A model generated the notes under the pieces. The model saw nothing but the letters and a program-made list of their open reading frames with translations, was not told the DNA's origin and did no database searches. From NCBI GenBank assembly GCA_007570785.1, contig ML660201.1, positions 50,676,401-50,740,400 on the forward strand: a stretch of DNA of 64,000 nucleotides. The letters are read 5' to 3'. Positions 1 to 11,429 of this stretch are shown here, piece after piece. Numbering within the stretch: the stretch's first letter is position 1; each line of letters starts with the position of its first letter. The position numbers were made by a program, and so were the translations under genes. The stretch is from Antilocapra americana. Its lineage: Eukaryota; Chordata; Mammalia; Artiodactyla; Antilocapridae.

Positions 1-39
1 ATAAATATTTTAAAGAGTAAAAATAGACAGTATATAAGA

Positions 40-545
40 TGATAAATGATAGGGCTAGAAATAAAATAGGGAGGAAATATCAGGAGGGCCCAGGAGTGTG
101 GAGTGGTGTTGGAGTTTTAAATAAGGTGATCAGGGGAAGGGAGTCTGTCCTGTCTGGAGCCTGTCTGGAGCTTTTGTCTGGGGTAGGGTGTGCTGGGGCA
201 GAGGAAAGAGCATGTGCAAAGGCCCTGTGGTGAGCACTTCTCTGCACTCTTCCCAGAGTGAGGAGGAAGCCAGCATGGCTGAAGCGTGGGCAGCGAGGGG
301 ACCATGTAGAAAGGAAGTGAGAGAGGTGGTGGGCAGACCACAAGCTGGGAGGCTGGTGTAGATGTGAGCTAACCAAGCAGAAGAGGGACATAACCTGACT
401 TCTGTTTCAGTAAGACCATCTGGCTGCTGTCGGGGGGATTAGGTGGAAGTGGGGAGATCGGTGAGGAGTGTCATGTAGGCAAGAGGTTAGGAGACAGAGA
501 AGGGTAGATGTGGTCAGACTGTGGCCATATTTTGAAGGTAGGATT
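40..545 (+). mobile_element. Old mammalian interspersed repeat, family not named
   Basis: The block has the module order of a common ancient mammalian repeat: an 'aagtgctat/ataaaatagg' lead-in, then 'gcaaaggccctg', 'cagcatggctgaag', 'tgacttctgtttcag' and 'tctggctgctg'. Similar modules recur near 18.85-19.09, 20.69-20.77 and 35.2-35.5 kb. I cannot assign a family name with confidence. There is no coding potential; the frame of 64 codons from 39 is a chance frame. Confidence 0.45.
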
Positions 546-1392
546 TCCTGGGATTGTGAGGGGAGTCAGGGATGCCTGGGGTGTGGAGCCAGTGGGTCAT
601 GTGAGAATCTCCTCCTCACTCCCCACATTCCACCAGTCAGCCGGTCTCCTCAGACCTTGCTCCTGGAAACCTCTCAGATCCACTCACTTCCTCCGCTCCA
701 GCCACTTGCCTGGACCATCTGCCCTCACCTGGCCACTGCTGTGGCCTCCTGCCTGGTGCGCACCCAGCCTCCCTGCTGTATTCTCCCCTTGAGATCCTGC
801 CCATCACCCCGTTAGAGCCCCTGACCGACCGCTCGCTGGCTGTCAGGGAGGTTTCCTTCTGCCTGGGAGTTACTCCCCAAAAAGGGAAATCGGGGGGCAT
901 CAGCACTGACAGAGAGAGGGAATGATGCTGGGCCACCAAAACCCCAGAAGTTCTCCAGCCAGCCATACCTGACCACCAGGCCAGGTCCACAACCAAGCGT
1001 CACTCAGAGGGGCAGAGAACGGCAGCCCCCGCATTGGCAGGGAAGGCTTTCCAGAGGCTGTGGCGCTGGCTGGGCCCTTAGAGAAACCCAGAGCTTACTG
1101 ACTTCAAGAGGCCCTGGCTTCTCACAGACTCGGGTTTGAGTGCTGGCTCTACCAGTTCCCAGTCGGGACCCCAGACTTTGCCAGGGGCTACAAGGACTAC
1201 TCGGAGACTGACCATGGGCTGTTTGAGGACCCCATGGACCGTTTAACGCTTGGTGTGAGACAAGGGATTCCAAAGTGGAGGTCCTGGAGCTGCAGGAGCT
1301 GGACCCGCAAGTAGAGGCGCCTGGGCAACAGCCCCAACTGAGGTGGGCGGGGCAGGTGGGCGGGCCTCATTTCTCTTTCCGTGGCACCTCAA
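546..1392. other. Unique sequence, nothing recognised
   Basis: Moderately GC-rich sequence with short overlapping frames on both strands. None has protein-family character or paired splice sites that I can support. Confidence 0.6.
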
Positions 1393-1583
1393 CTTCCCAG
1401 GTGGCTCAGCCTTATAGAATCCGCCTCCAGTGCTGGAGTGTGGGTTCGATCCCTAGGTCGGGAAGATCCTCTGGAGTAGGAAATGGCAACGCACTCCAGT
1501 ATTCTTGCCTGGAGAATTCCATGGACAGAGGAGACTAGAGGGCTGCAGTCCATGAGGTCAGAAAGAGTCAGACACGAGGGAGC
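1393..1583 (+). mobile_element. Bov-tA-type SINE
   Basis: Sense copy. The tRNA-derived head starts 'cttcccaggtggctcag' (box A region) and keeps the box B-like 'gggttcgatccct'. The BovB-derived tail ('gcactccagtattcttgcc', 'agagtcagacacga') follows. Several CpGs are decayed. Confidence 0.9.
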
Positions 1584-1612
1584 ACCCACACTGGCTTGCT
1601 CTACCACATACA

Positions 1613-1683
1613 CCATCTGGATGACCTTGAGCAAGTCTCTTTATCTCTCTGAGCCTCAGTTTGCCTCATCTGCAGACTGGAAC
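1613..1683 (+). mobile_element. MIR SINE fragment
   Basis: Shows the MIR core order 'gaccttgagcaagtc', 'ctctctgagcctcagttt', 'cctcatctgcagactgga'. Confidence 0.75.
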
Positions 1684-1807
1684 CAGTTATCCCCCAGGCT
1701 TTGACATTTTCAAGACCTGAGAGTCCCATTAGGGTGTTGGCTTAACTTAGGATAAGGTCCCCTAGGGTCAGAAGGCCTCCCATAAAAGGAAGAGCCTCAA
1801 GGTCTGT

Positions 1808-1925
1808 CTTCGGATAGACTGGATTTCCATCCCAGCTCGGCCACTTACCAGCCCCGTGACCCGCCATAAAACTCCCCATCTCGCTGAGCCTCTACCACCC
1901 GCCCTGCCTCCTGTAAAATAGAGCC
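1808..1925 (+). mobile_element. MIR SINE fragment
   Basis: Diverged MIR core: 'cagctcggccacttacc', 'cgtgac', 'ctgagcctct', 'tgtaaaatagag'. It abuts a later Bov-tA insertion. Confidence 0.65.
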
Positions 1926-1938
1926 CTGTCCCTGCTCT

Positions 1939-2152
1939 CTAAGTCGCTTCAGTCCTGCGCAACTCTCTGCGACCCAATGGACTGTAGCCCGCCAGCCTTC
2001 TCTGTCCATGGCATTCTCCAGGCAAGAATACTGGAGTGGGTTGCCATGCCCTCCTCCAGGGGATCTTCCCGACCCAGGGATCTAACTCATGTCTCTTATG
2101 TCTTCTGCATTGATAGGCGAGTTCTTTACCACTAGCGCCGCCTGTGAAGTCC
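1939..2152 (-). mobile_element. Bov-tA-type SINE
   Basis: Antisense copy. It reads from the tail ('aagtcgcttcagtcctg') through 'caggcaagaatactggagtg' to the reversed tRNA head ('ttctttaccactagcgccgcc'). Confidence 0.9.
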
Positions 2153-2329
2153 AAAACTGAGCCCACTGGTCACCAAAAAATCAGCCCTCTGTGCACCCAG
2201 TACATAGTAGGGACCCAGCCAAAATGCTGGAGAGTTTGGACTTCACCCCGGAGGCAGCTGGACCCACTGCCTGAACGAACCCCTTCCTGGGCGGGGGCAG
2301 CTGCAGCCCCCGATGGGGTGTTTTTTATC

Positions 2330-2545
2330 TCCAAGCCGCAGTGGGCTCCGCAGAGCTCGGCAAAGTCCCTGCGCGTGGACAAAGAGCTGTTGTTCCCGCA
2401 GATCTAAAATTGCCTCCCTCTTGATTGCCGCTATACAAACCCAGGCGGCTGCTCGCTTCCCCCATCCAGTTGGGTCTATTTCAAGAACACGCTGATTAGC
2501 GCTGATTGCGCCTTGATGGCGAGCGCATCGCCCAGCCCCCTCCCA
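2330..2545. promoter_or_regulatory. Candidate conserved non-coding element A
   Basis: Repeat-free block that keeps CpGs outside any CpG island. It carries clustered factor-like words: SOX-like 'acaaag' and 'ttgttc', and homeodomain-like 'ctgattagcgctgattgcg'. Conservation is inferred from appearance only. Confidence 0.3.
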
Positions 2546-3404
2546 AGTCTCCCCAGGGCGTCCGTGCTCCCACTCCGGGAACCGTGGCCCTGCCACCCAG
2601 CGGCACCCAGAGGCCCTGGACCCACGAAGGGGTGCAGCACAGCCGGGCTGGGCTCCTCATTCTGACTCCAGCGCCGGTGGGACTTGGGGAGGTCACGTCC
2701 CCCACCCCCACCCCCGCCCCCAGCCTCTGTTTCCTCTGCTGCAAAATTCTGTACTCAAGAAGGCAAGGAACAAAATGGTGCCTAGGGAAGGGTGGCTTTT
2801 ATGGTGGGCTTCCAGATACTGTGGTCATGATTGGTCATGAGCCGAAAGAGGGAAGTTTTAACCTTCCCTCTGTCTCTTTCTTGCACACATGCAAACTCAG
2901 ATTTCTCTGCTCCTGCCAATACTTGGTGCAGTGGGGTGAACTTTAATAACCATGGTTTCCCTTTACTGAGCATACTGCCGCGTACCTGGAACATGTTGCC
3001 TTGTGCCAACACCACGGTCATCCTTGGCACCTATTTCATGTCTGCTTGAGGCTCCCCAAGGTGATATTGCTTACCCACCACAGCCCAGCCAGGGCATGGG
3101 GAAGTCTGGATTTGAACCAAGGTCATTGCAAGGGCAAAGTCTATGCTTCCCAGCACCCCACAGCCTGCTCAGCGCTCTTGGCCAGAGTTAAGGGAAACCA
3201 TGAATTAGAATAATAGAGCAGAGGTCTAATGCTGGTTATTTCTACTGTGCTAGTCCTGTGTGTGATCCTGGAAAAATTTTTTTTTTTTTTTTTTTGCGCT
3301 CCAGAAATCTGTTTCTTCCTCCTTAAAACTGGGAGGCAACTCAGGGTATCCCAGATTCTAGCCATTGCCCATGATGGATGGACTGATTCCTGGAATAATC
3401 TGAA
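2546..3404. other. Unique sequence with a poly-T tract
   Basis: No gene seen. It contains a 19-T run at 3277-3295 and faint MIR-like words near 2960-3130. Confidence 0.5.
3277..3295. repeat. Poly-T homopolymer (19)
   Basis: Directly visible homopolymer, preceded by five A. It may be the tail of an antisense retroposon, but no body is recognisable next to it. Confidence 0.95.
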
Positions 3405-3520
3405 AGTCCCTTTGAAAAATGTAGATTCTGGACCCTAGCCTTAGAGATCTGAAATCGATAGGCCTGGATGGGCCCAGGAATCAGTATTTTAAGACACTCT
3501 CCAGATGTGGGTCAGTGGTT
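3405..3520. mobile_element. MER5-like hAT DNA transposon remnant
   Basis: Words such as 'aggcctggatgggcccagg', 'aatcagtattttaa' and 'gtcagtggttctg' match the MER5 layout in order, at low identity. The second half of the same family is clearer at 61.2 kb. Confidence 0.45.
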
Positions 3521-3589
3521 CTGTCTGACAGCAGTCAATTCTGCCCCAAGCCCCATCCACCCACATGACCTATCTGCTCTACTCTCAAA

Positions 3590-4040
3590 TGGGCCTCCAG
3601 TCCATCTGGTTCTCCACACCCTCACACTCCCCGCCACCAGCCCAAGCCCCCATCATCATGTAGCATCTTCCTCCCTTCCTGGACTCCCTGCAGCCACTTG
3701 AGCACCCTCTTGTCCGTTTGCTACACAGCAGATTGCAGGATCTTCTTAAAACGCAAATCTGAACACCAGCACCACCTCCCAGCCTAAACCATCCATGGCT
3801 CCCCATTACTTCAGAGATAAAGACTTCCCAAAGCCCACACTTTGCTCTTTGGTCTCCAGAACCATACAGGGCCTGGTGCCTTCCCCAGCCTCATTTTACA
3901 CTACCCGCCCCTTCCCTGCAGTGCTGTGGTCTTCTTTCAATTTTCAACCCACTATGTGACTGTCCGCCAGAGGACATCGCTGCTGCTTCTTAGAACACCT
4001 CCTCTCCCTTTTCTTGTCCAGTTAACTCCTGCTCATTTAT
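3590..4040 (-). mobile_element. L2 LINE 3' region fragment
   Basis: Antisense pyrimidine-rich L2 layout: 'cctcccagcctaaaccatc', 'tggctccccattacttcag', 'agggcctggtg', 'ccttccctgcag'. It is very diverged with no usable ORF. Confidence 0.6.
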
Positions 4041-5730
4041 TAGGTGGAGTTAAGCCTTACTTCCTGGGACTCACCTGGGAGAGAGTGGGGTGCCCTGGGG
4101 GTAGTGAGCTCCCCATGCAGCAAGGGATGCAAGAAGCTTGTGAATATTCACTTGGAAGGAGGTCATGGAGGGGATGTCAGCTTTGCATCTGAATCCTAGA
4201 TCCTTCTCTCTACCTCAGAGAGCCTGTGGGCCTCTAGAACAAGGGAGCCCTGCCTGCCCTCCTGGGATACAGGGAGTGAGGAGGCAGTGGAGACCTGGCC
4301 CTGGTTCCCAGAATTCCAGGCAGCCTAAGTGAAGGCCTGTTGGCAGCAGCAGGGTTTCAGAGCTCTGGCAAAGGGACTGGAGTTCTCCTTGATGCCTGCC
4401 TTGGCCCCTGGGTCCTGGGCAGCCCTGGGGAGTGGATCACTGCTGACTCCTGGTTGATGGCCCTTTCTAGCCCCCAGAAGTTTCTAAGGAGCACACACAT
4501 CAGTTCACCCCTCCCCTCTCTGCTACCCTGAGGCCCCTTCTCTCTCCAGCATCCCTCAGCTCCTCCCCTACCCACCTTTCTCTTCTCTTCAGCATCTCTG
4601 CTCCCTCCCCCTCCCCGTCTTTTTACACCCCTCTTTGTCTGAAGACCTCATTCCTAATTATCTCTCTCTCTGCAGATCCCCATCTACTGACCCTGCTCCC
4701 ATCTCTTCATGAGGCAAGGGACCTCTGTCCATCCTGCCCAGGGTTGCAGGCTGGACTGCAAGGATCAGACCATCCCAGGCCAGAATGGACCCCAATGTCA
4801 CCATCCTGAGGAGGGAGATGCAAGCCCTAAGTCCTCCCCTGATGTCCTGAGCACCCGCCTGACAAATAGTGGTTCTCAGGAACTGTAATAAGGGGCTTGA
4901 GACTGACCTTGGTCCCATACTTGATCTCTGGGCAGGGAAATGAACGTGTGAGTCACTCTCAGTTTCTACATGAGCCCTCAGAGAGAAGCAGAGGGTCTGG
5001 AGGGTTAAGATTTTCCAAGGCACCTTCACACCCATTATCTTCATAACCCTTCCCGTGCCTCAGCCAGGTTGGGTGAGTCACCTCAGTGTTCTACATAAAG
5101 ACACTCATCTCAGGAAGGCGAGGCCATGAGCCCCTAGTCTGCAGCAGGTCAAGTCCACAGCAGCTATACAACCCCTAGAGATCTGGGTCCTAGGCCCCAG
5201 CTCTGGGGACCCTCACGGGATGGTTCCAGGTCTCCAAGGCCCATGCTTGGGATGTGGGAGATAGGCAGAATGTTTGCCCAGATTCTGGGATTCTACAAAC
5301 CCCTCCAAGCCTCTCACCCTCTGTTGCTAGGCAACAACTGCTCAAGGCTGAAGGTAAAGGCAGAGGTTGAGTAGAGGGAGGCCGAGCAGCTGGCTCCATC
5401 CTTCACAAAGAGGCTGGTGGAAGGCATTCCCAGGCCAGGCCTACCTAGTGAGAACCTGAGCCTCAGAGGTGTGCAGGGACTTACCCAAGGCCACTGTGGG
5501 TGAGAGTTAACACATTCTAGCACCAAAACGTCAGAGCTGGCAGGACCCTTAGAAATCGGCTCCATAAGAAGACCCGCAATTCCTGAGCCAGGGCAGACGT
5601 GGCTAGTGGAAGACCGACCTCCTTCCCACCGAGCCCAGCCTGAGCTCAGAATTCTCAACACAGTGGTCAGGCAGTTCTAACACTGAACTAGAGTCGGCAT
5701 GAAAGATAATCCTATTTATTATCTCTTATC
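4041..5730. other. Unique sequence, no gene recognised
   Basis: About 1.7 kb with no clear repeat. Minus-strand frames of 128 and 115 codons (4658-5044, 5314-5661) lack domain character. An X-box palindrome lies at 5322-5336. Confidence 0.55.
5322..5336. promoter_or_regulatory. RFX X-box-like palindrome
   Basis: TGTTGC-TAG-GCAACA has perfect 6-bp inverted arms and contains GTTGCTAGGCAAC, the classical dimeric RFX half-site arrangement. No promoter is visible next to it, so function is inferred. Confidence 0.5.
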
Positions 5731-5734
5731 TGCT

Positions 5735-5935
5735 CTGACCTTCTCACATACAGATGGATAAACTGAGGCCCAGAGAAATGTGGCAGAATGAAACATACAT
5801 GGGACCTGTGACTCCGAGGCTCAGGTCTTAGCCGTGTGCTGTCTTTTTGCTGTGTGACCGTGGGCAAGCCCCTCTGCCTCTCTGGTCCTCAGGCTGTCTG
5901 CTGTAGAATGGGTTTGATGACATAAAGCCTGTGAA
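5735..5935. mobile_element. Two opposed MIR fragments
   Basis: 5735-5790 reads antisense ('agatggataaactgaggcc'). 5830-5935 reads sense ('ctgtgtgaccgtgggcaag', 'ctgcctctctggtcctcag', 'gtagaatggg'). Confidence 0.7.
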
Positions 5936-6317
5936 AAGAAAGCCAGGGATTGGGTGCAAGCGCTCTCCAGGCTCCAAGCCCAGAGGTAGTGTCTGAGGAA
6001 ACTTTTGCCCCTTCTTCCCTTCCTTGTTTGTCTCCCCGAAGGCACACCTCCATCTTCCAGCTCTGCCAGCCTGCTCCCTTCCTGGGGCAGATGTGTGCGG
6101 TGAAACTGGAGAGGGAAGGACACGAGGGAGCTGGGGGACGCGTATCAGCTGGGGAGGGGTGATCACTGCTGGGTCCTCTTGAGCAGCTGGCTGGCTTCTC
6201 AGGTGGAGTCAGCAGCCTCCCTCCCTTGACTTCTTTTTCTCTCCCAACTCCAGACTCAGACCCCATCCCACTCTATCTCTTCCTGGCTGTGGGGGAGAAG
6301 CTGGCTTGGGCTCCCCC

Positions 6318-6319
<2 letters not shown>

Positions 6320-6358
<39 letters not shown>

Positions 6359-6371
6359 GCGCGCGCGCGCC
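6320..6371. repeat. (CA)n(CG)n microsatellite
   Basis: About 17 CA units followed by a CGCG-rich segment. It sits directly at the 5' end of a BovB 3' fragment. Confidence 0.95.
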
Positions 6372-6574
6372 AATTCATTTGAAAAGACCCTGAGGCTGGG
6401 AAAGCTTGATGGCAGGAGGAGAAGGGGACGACAGAGGACGAGATGGTTGGATGCCATCACTGACTCAGTGGACATGAGTTTGAGCAAATTCTGGAGGTAG
6501 TGAAGGACAGGGGAGCCTGGTGTGCTGAAGTCCATGGGGTCGCAAAGACTCGGACACGGCTGAACAACAACAGC
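6371..6574 (+). mobile_element. BovB (RTE) LINE 3' end
   Basis: Sense BovB terminus. In frame it encodes the end of ORF2 with EKTLRLGKLDGRRRRG and RWLDAITDSVDMSLSK. It then reads 'tccatggggtcgcaaagac' and ends 'ggctgaacaacaacagc'. It is 5' truncated to about 200 bp. Confidence 0.9.
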
Positions 6575-6828
6575 ATGGGGAAGAGAAGGGAGAGAGTGGA
6601 CCTGCCGGGCGCTGCAGTGCCTGGTCCACCCTTTGCTGGGCACAGGCCCTCTGCTGGGGTCAGGAAGGACATCTTGACATAGTCTGCCCTGAGGACCAGG
6701 TGCTGAGCATTGAGAGAGGTGTTAGCAGAGAGTCAGGCTAGAGGGAGCTTCTTGGGAAGATCTTTCAAACTGGAGGGCGGACTTGAAATGAGAAGTTCTA
6801 GGGGAAATGTGCCTGCACATGCGCCTGT

Positions 6829-7362
6829 ACACACACATTATACATACACACCACACACATCACACACACATACATCACACACATCATACATCACACATAC
6901 ATCACACCACACACACATCAGACACATCATACATACATCACACACATCACATATCAGACACATCATACATACATCACTTNNNNNNNNNNNNNNNNNNNNN
7001 NNNNNNNNNNNNNNNNNNNNNNNNNNNNNNNNNNNNNNNNNNNNNNNNNNNNNNNNNNNNNNNNNNNNNNNNNNNNNNNCACCACATCGCACAATACACA
7101 CATCACACAAACACCACACACACACCACATCACACACACATACTACATCATACCACACACACCACATCATACACACTGCATCACACACCCACAGCACATC
7201 ACAACACACACCCAGCACATCACACACCACATCACACATACACACACCACATCACACACCACACATCACATCATACATGCACACATACACACACTACATC
7301 ACACCACATCACACACACACCACATCATAAACCACACAGACACACAAACACCCCACACCACA
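6829..7362. repeat. Degenerate CA/CATA/CATCACA tandem array with assembly gap
   Basis: Higher-order repetition of 'cacacatcacacacatacat'-like units on both sides of the gap. Long apparent frames of His/Thr repeats here are artefacts of the array. The gap of exactly 100 N suggests an unsized gap, so the true length is unknown. Confidence 0.95.
6980..7079. other. Assembly gap (100 N)
   Basis: Exactly 100 N inside the CA-rich array. This is the usual placeholder for a gap of unknown length. Confidence 1.
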
Positions 7363-9050
7363 CATGCTGCCTTTTCCTGCGAGCTGTTTGGCTTTTCTCC
7401 CCATAAGATGTTTCCATCCTTTCATCATCTTCTTGATCTTCTCATCTCAGATACGGCCATTCTGACCCCGCCGAGGAACACAAGGGCCCCCACATAGGGC
7501 AGCACCACTAGGGCCTCCAGTGGCGCTGAGGCTGGCCACGCAGGCCCTGCGGACGCGGGGTGGCTGAGAGCAGCAAGCAAAGACAGGGAGCAGGCACTGG
7601 GGCCCCGCGGTCAGCCCTGCTGGGACTCAGGGCTTGGTCCACCAGCAGGGCCGGGCTGAAGGCCTTACTGGGGGTGGGGAGCTCCCCTGACCCTGGCCTG
7701 GCGGGCCTCTCTACCCAGCCTCTTGCTCCGGCAGCACTGGTTCTCATCGCTCCTGGTCTGGACAGAGGACTGTGTCACAGCCCTTGGTGTGTCTGGTTGG
7801 GTGGGCTTGGAGACTTTCACCAAATCGTCCTTGCCCAGATTTCTCTTTACATTTTGTTGAAGTCATCTTTTCACTATGAATCTGTCAGTCCCTTTCATCT
7901 TCCATTTTCAAACGATCTAGCAGTGGCAGGGAGCCAGGAGCAGGAGGGAAGGCCTTCAGTTAGAGGCACGGTTGGAGATCATTCGTTAATTGTTCATTAA
8001 CTCACTACATAAAACTGTTGAGTACCTACCATGAGCCAGCCCCATGCTAGATGCAAGAATTGCTGTGTGGAGGATATACCTTAATGTATCCATCTGTAAG
8101 CAAACGAAACAATGACAGTGCTGCTTGCTAGGAAGGGGTCAGTGGCCCGAGATGGTGAGTCTTAAGGCTGGGGGTGGGCTGCTCCTGACAGTGGTCAGGA
8201 AGACCACTCTAAAGGAGACAGCAGCAGGAGGAGGCGCCAGCCAGCAGAGTGGAGGCAGCAACGTGGTCAGGAAAGGAAACAGGAGATGCAAATCCCAGGG
8301 CAGGGGGTGTGGACTACATGGAGGAGGCCGGAGCCACTGGCCGGTGGTAAGTGAAGTGAGGCGGCGGGGTGTAGGCTGCACGGGGGACAGGCCCCGCGGA
8401 GGGGGCAGGAGGCGGGGCTGTTGGGGACGAGGCGGAATCAAGGACCAGTTGGTTTCCGCCTTGGGCAAGTGGAAGCCGGTGCTGTGACTTGTTGAGGGCC
8501 TACTGTGCGCCATACCTGGCTGCCTGTCCATGAGTGCCCGCCCCCTACCCCCAGCCAGGAGACAGAGTCCAGAGGCCAGATGGGGCCTCGGGGGAGTGTA
8601 GTTCAGGGCAGCAGCTGCAAAAACAGCCCCTCCTTGCTGCCTTCACCTGACCCAAGGCCACTCCAGGCACGCAGGCCCAGGCAGAGATGCTCATCTGAGG
8701 CCCGCCTGCTGAGGTCGAAACAAGAGCTTTCAAGAGGTCTGGCACGCAGACAACAAATTCCCTCACATCTCAGCAGTTCTCCGTTTGGTTTCCTGGACGC
8801 CCAATCCAGCTGAAGCAAACCGGGTGAAGGCAGCCAGGAACCGGATCCATCCCCTAGAACTCACCTTCCATGTTCTGATCAACGTGGGGCTCCCAGCCCC
8901 ACCAGAAACTTCTAAAAACTCCGACTTCCCATGGCCCATCCCTAGCTTGCCAGTTCAGGATTTTCTAGAGAATCCTGTATTTTTAACAGATTTCTTCATG
9001 ATTGGGAAAACACTGCTCTGGAGTAGAGACCTGGCAAGTCTTAGGACAGA
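7363..9050. other. Unique sequence, no gene recognised
   Basis: Frames of 146, 120 and 119 codons (7560-8000, 8125-8487, 8785-9144) show no domain character. 8340-8450 is locally CpG-richer but too short for a CpG island. A weak L2-like word set ('ttgagtacctaccatgagcc') is at about 8000-8100. Confidence 0.5.
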
Positions 9051-9094
9051 GGAGGTGGCTGGGGGGCCCTGGAGACAGAAAAGCTGGCGATATG

Positions 9095-9245
9095 TTCTAA
9101 CAGACATACTGTGTGATCCTGGGAAGGTTGCTGAACCTCTCTGAGCCTCGCTTTCCTCATCCGTAATGGGAAAATGGGATATCTCTGGTCTCTGCATCCA
9201 TTGCAGATTCTATATGAGTTGCACCACGTTCCCAGCACACAGGCA
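9095..9245 (+). mobile_element. MIR SINE
   Basis: 'actgtgtgatcctgggaag', 'aacctctctgagcctcgctt', 'cctcatccgtaatgggaaaa' follow in MIR order. Confidence 0.8.
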
Positions 9246-9885
9246 TGCTTTATCAAGGGCAGGAGTCTTCACGGTTGTCTTTGAAAGATGTCCTTCTTGT
9301 GGATGTTCAGAGAGAAACCACCGGTTTGTAACGGCTGCCCAATTGATTCCCAGGGCCCATGGAGCCAGCCCCTTGTTCCTGCTCAGATGGGCATGCTGAA
9401 ATCTCTCAGGCACGTCTCCTTGGTACCAAGGGTACCAGGCACATGCTTTCCACAAGAGAGGCAAAGAGAGAAGGATCAACCCAGTGTCCCCGGCTCCCCT
9501 CTGGGTGGGGGCAAGCCCACTCACCCAGTCCCGATGGGCAGGGGAGGAGGAGCCCGAGCAAGGCTTAGAGAGAGGAAACGAGCCCCAAAGTGGGTCAGCG
9601 CTGCCCTGGACGCTAACCCACTTCCACTCCCTCCTGCCCACAGGCCCGCTGGCCACGGGGCTGTCATCTTGCATTCGCTCCTCTCCTGCCACAGACTTTG
9701 ACCCCGATTTCTACCTCTTGCCACTGTAGGGAGAGGCAGGTTTGCACAACTCAAGCACAGCCCATGGGGAGGGGGTGATAGGTTACAGGGAGAGCCTTTG
9801 GCTTATGCTGGGTGTTCTAGAAGGCTTGTCCCCCGTGTGTCCCAACTTTATTTGGAGTGAGGATTATGGGGGAGGGGCAGTATGG
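9246..9885. other. Unique sequence, no gene recognised
   Basis: A 160-codon minus frame (9210-9692) and a 137-codon plus frame (9288-9701) overlap antiparallel, as expected of a stop-poor GC-rich stretch rather than a gene. Confidence 0.5.
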
Positions 9886-10110
9886 TGGTCAAAATGATAC
9901 AGGCTTTAGGACAGCCAGAGGCGGGCTGCAAACCTGACTCCCTCCTTTCTGGGCCCTCTGTGGTCTTGCACCATTGACTTCGTTTCTTCCGTGTCTCTGT
10001 TTCCTCCCCCATAAAATGGGCTGTTGCAAAGTTTCAATGAAATAGTATCTGTGAACTTTCTTATGAGGGGTAGGGTGGGGGCCTGCTGAGAAGTCTGCTC
10101 CATAAACAGC
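9886..10110 (+). mobile_element. MIR SINE
   Basis: 'ctctgtttcctcccccataaaatggg' region (10000-10020) plus the flanking MIR core ('tgcaccattgacttcg') and '3' words 'aatagtatctgtgaa'. Confidence 0.7.
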
Positions 10111-10149
10111 AGCTGTGATTCTCATCCTGGTGTAACAGAGGCTGGGGGC

Positions 10150-10360
10150 CTAGGCTCGGGAGCTGGCCAGACCTAGGCTGGACTGCAGGCTCTGGCCCTC
10201 GGAGCAGTGAGATCCAGGACAAATGGCTTGATTCCTTTCACCCTCCATTTCTTTATCTGTAAAATAGAGACCTTCCCAGAGGCAGTGATGTTGTAACAGC
10301 CTTGTGTGGAGTAGACGTTCAGCCAGTGATAAATACTCATAACAATAATCAGGAATGGCA
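10150..10360 (+). mobile_element. MIR SINE
   Basis: 'gatccaggacaaatggct', 'ctttatctgtaaaatagaga' and 'gtgataaatactca' in order. It is a separate copy just downstream of the previous MIR. Confidence 0.7.
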
Positions 10361-11135
10361 TGTGATTCTATAGGCAGCACGTTTACGGAGCACTTAGATG
10401 CATCACAGTGCATGCATGGAACTGGGGTCTAGGATGGAAGGAGACATTTGCTTGTGGGCCTCGAAAAAGAGCTTGTCAACAAGCGGATGAGCATCCCAGT
10501 GCAGGTTATTACCCTGCTCCATCCTCTGTGACCCCCAGTGGGGAGACCTGGAGCAGCCGCATCTCTCTGCTCTCCACAGAGAAGCCCAGGGGAGGGTGAT
10601 GGGCCCTAAGTCAGACAGCCAGGCAGGAGGACAGGTACCCCAGGACACCATACTGCCTCCCCCACCACCCCTGCACCCCTTTAAAAGCCGTAGCACCTCC
10701 CTTGGGGACAGAGGGGAGCTGAGGGGAGCTGGCCTTGAGCGGAGCATTCAGAAGCAGTCAACAGTCGCTGGTGGCTTGGAGGGCTTCCCGGCTGTCAGTG
10801 ACCCAGCAACTCCCCTGCCACAGCTGCTGGGAATCAAGCTGTCGAGGCCACCAGATCTGGGTGGCTATCTCTCAACAGCTCTGTGCCTGCACCTCCAGGG
10901 TGTGAGACAAGGTTCTGTGGAGACCCAGGCCCAGGTTGGCGGCTGGAGACAGAGGAAGGGGGTGGATGAGGTCTGGAAAAGCAGTCCCCAGGAAGGCCTG
11001 CAGGGGTTAAAAAAGATACCCCCGGCTTTGAATCCGTTTCCCCCCAGCATCCCGATGCTAGGAACTTGCTCTGTCCGAGTCCTCCGCATGAAGTGATCTG
11101 AGCCAGTGGAGGGCTGCATGATGCTGAGGTAGCGT
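10361..11135. other. Unique sequence, no gene recognised
   Basis: GC-rich with frames of 166 (+, 10596-11096) and 114 codons (-, 10403-10747). Composition and antiparallel overlap argue against coding. Confidence 0.5.
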
Positions 11136-11358
11136 GCGTGCGTACTAAGTCGCTTCAGTCCTGTCCGACTCTTGCAACCCCATGGACTGTAGCCCACCAG
11201 GCCTCTCTGTCCCTGGGATTCTCCAGGCAAGAATACTGGAGTGTGTTGTCATGCCCTCCTCTAGGGGATCTTTCTGACCCAGGGATCAAACCCGTGTCTC
11301 TTATGTCTCCTGCATTGGGAGGCAGGTTCTCAACCACTAAGTGCCGTCTGGCAAGTCC
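11136..11358 (-). mobile_element. Bov-tA-type SINE
   Basis: Antisense copy, from 'aagtcgcttcagtcctgtcc' through 'ctccaggcaagaatactgg' to the reversed head 'caaccactaagtgccgtctg'. Confidence 0.9.
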
Positions 11359-11429
11359 AATGCTGAAGCAGAAATGTCCCAAATATTCTCCTGATGTGCC
11401 CAGCAACTTGGAATTTGGTGCATCACAGA

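Noticed and set aside
6710..7406. His/Thr-rich frames of 206 and 199 codons
   Set aside because: They are translations of the CA-rich array and run through the 100-N gap.
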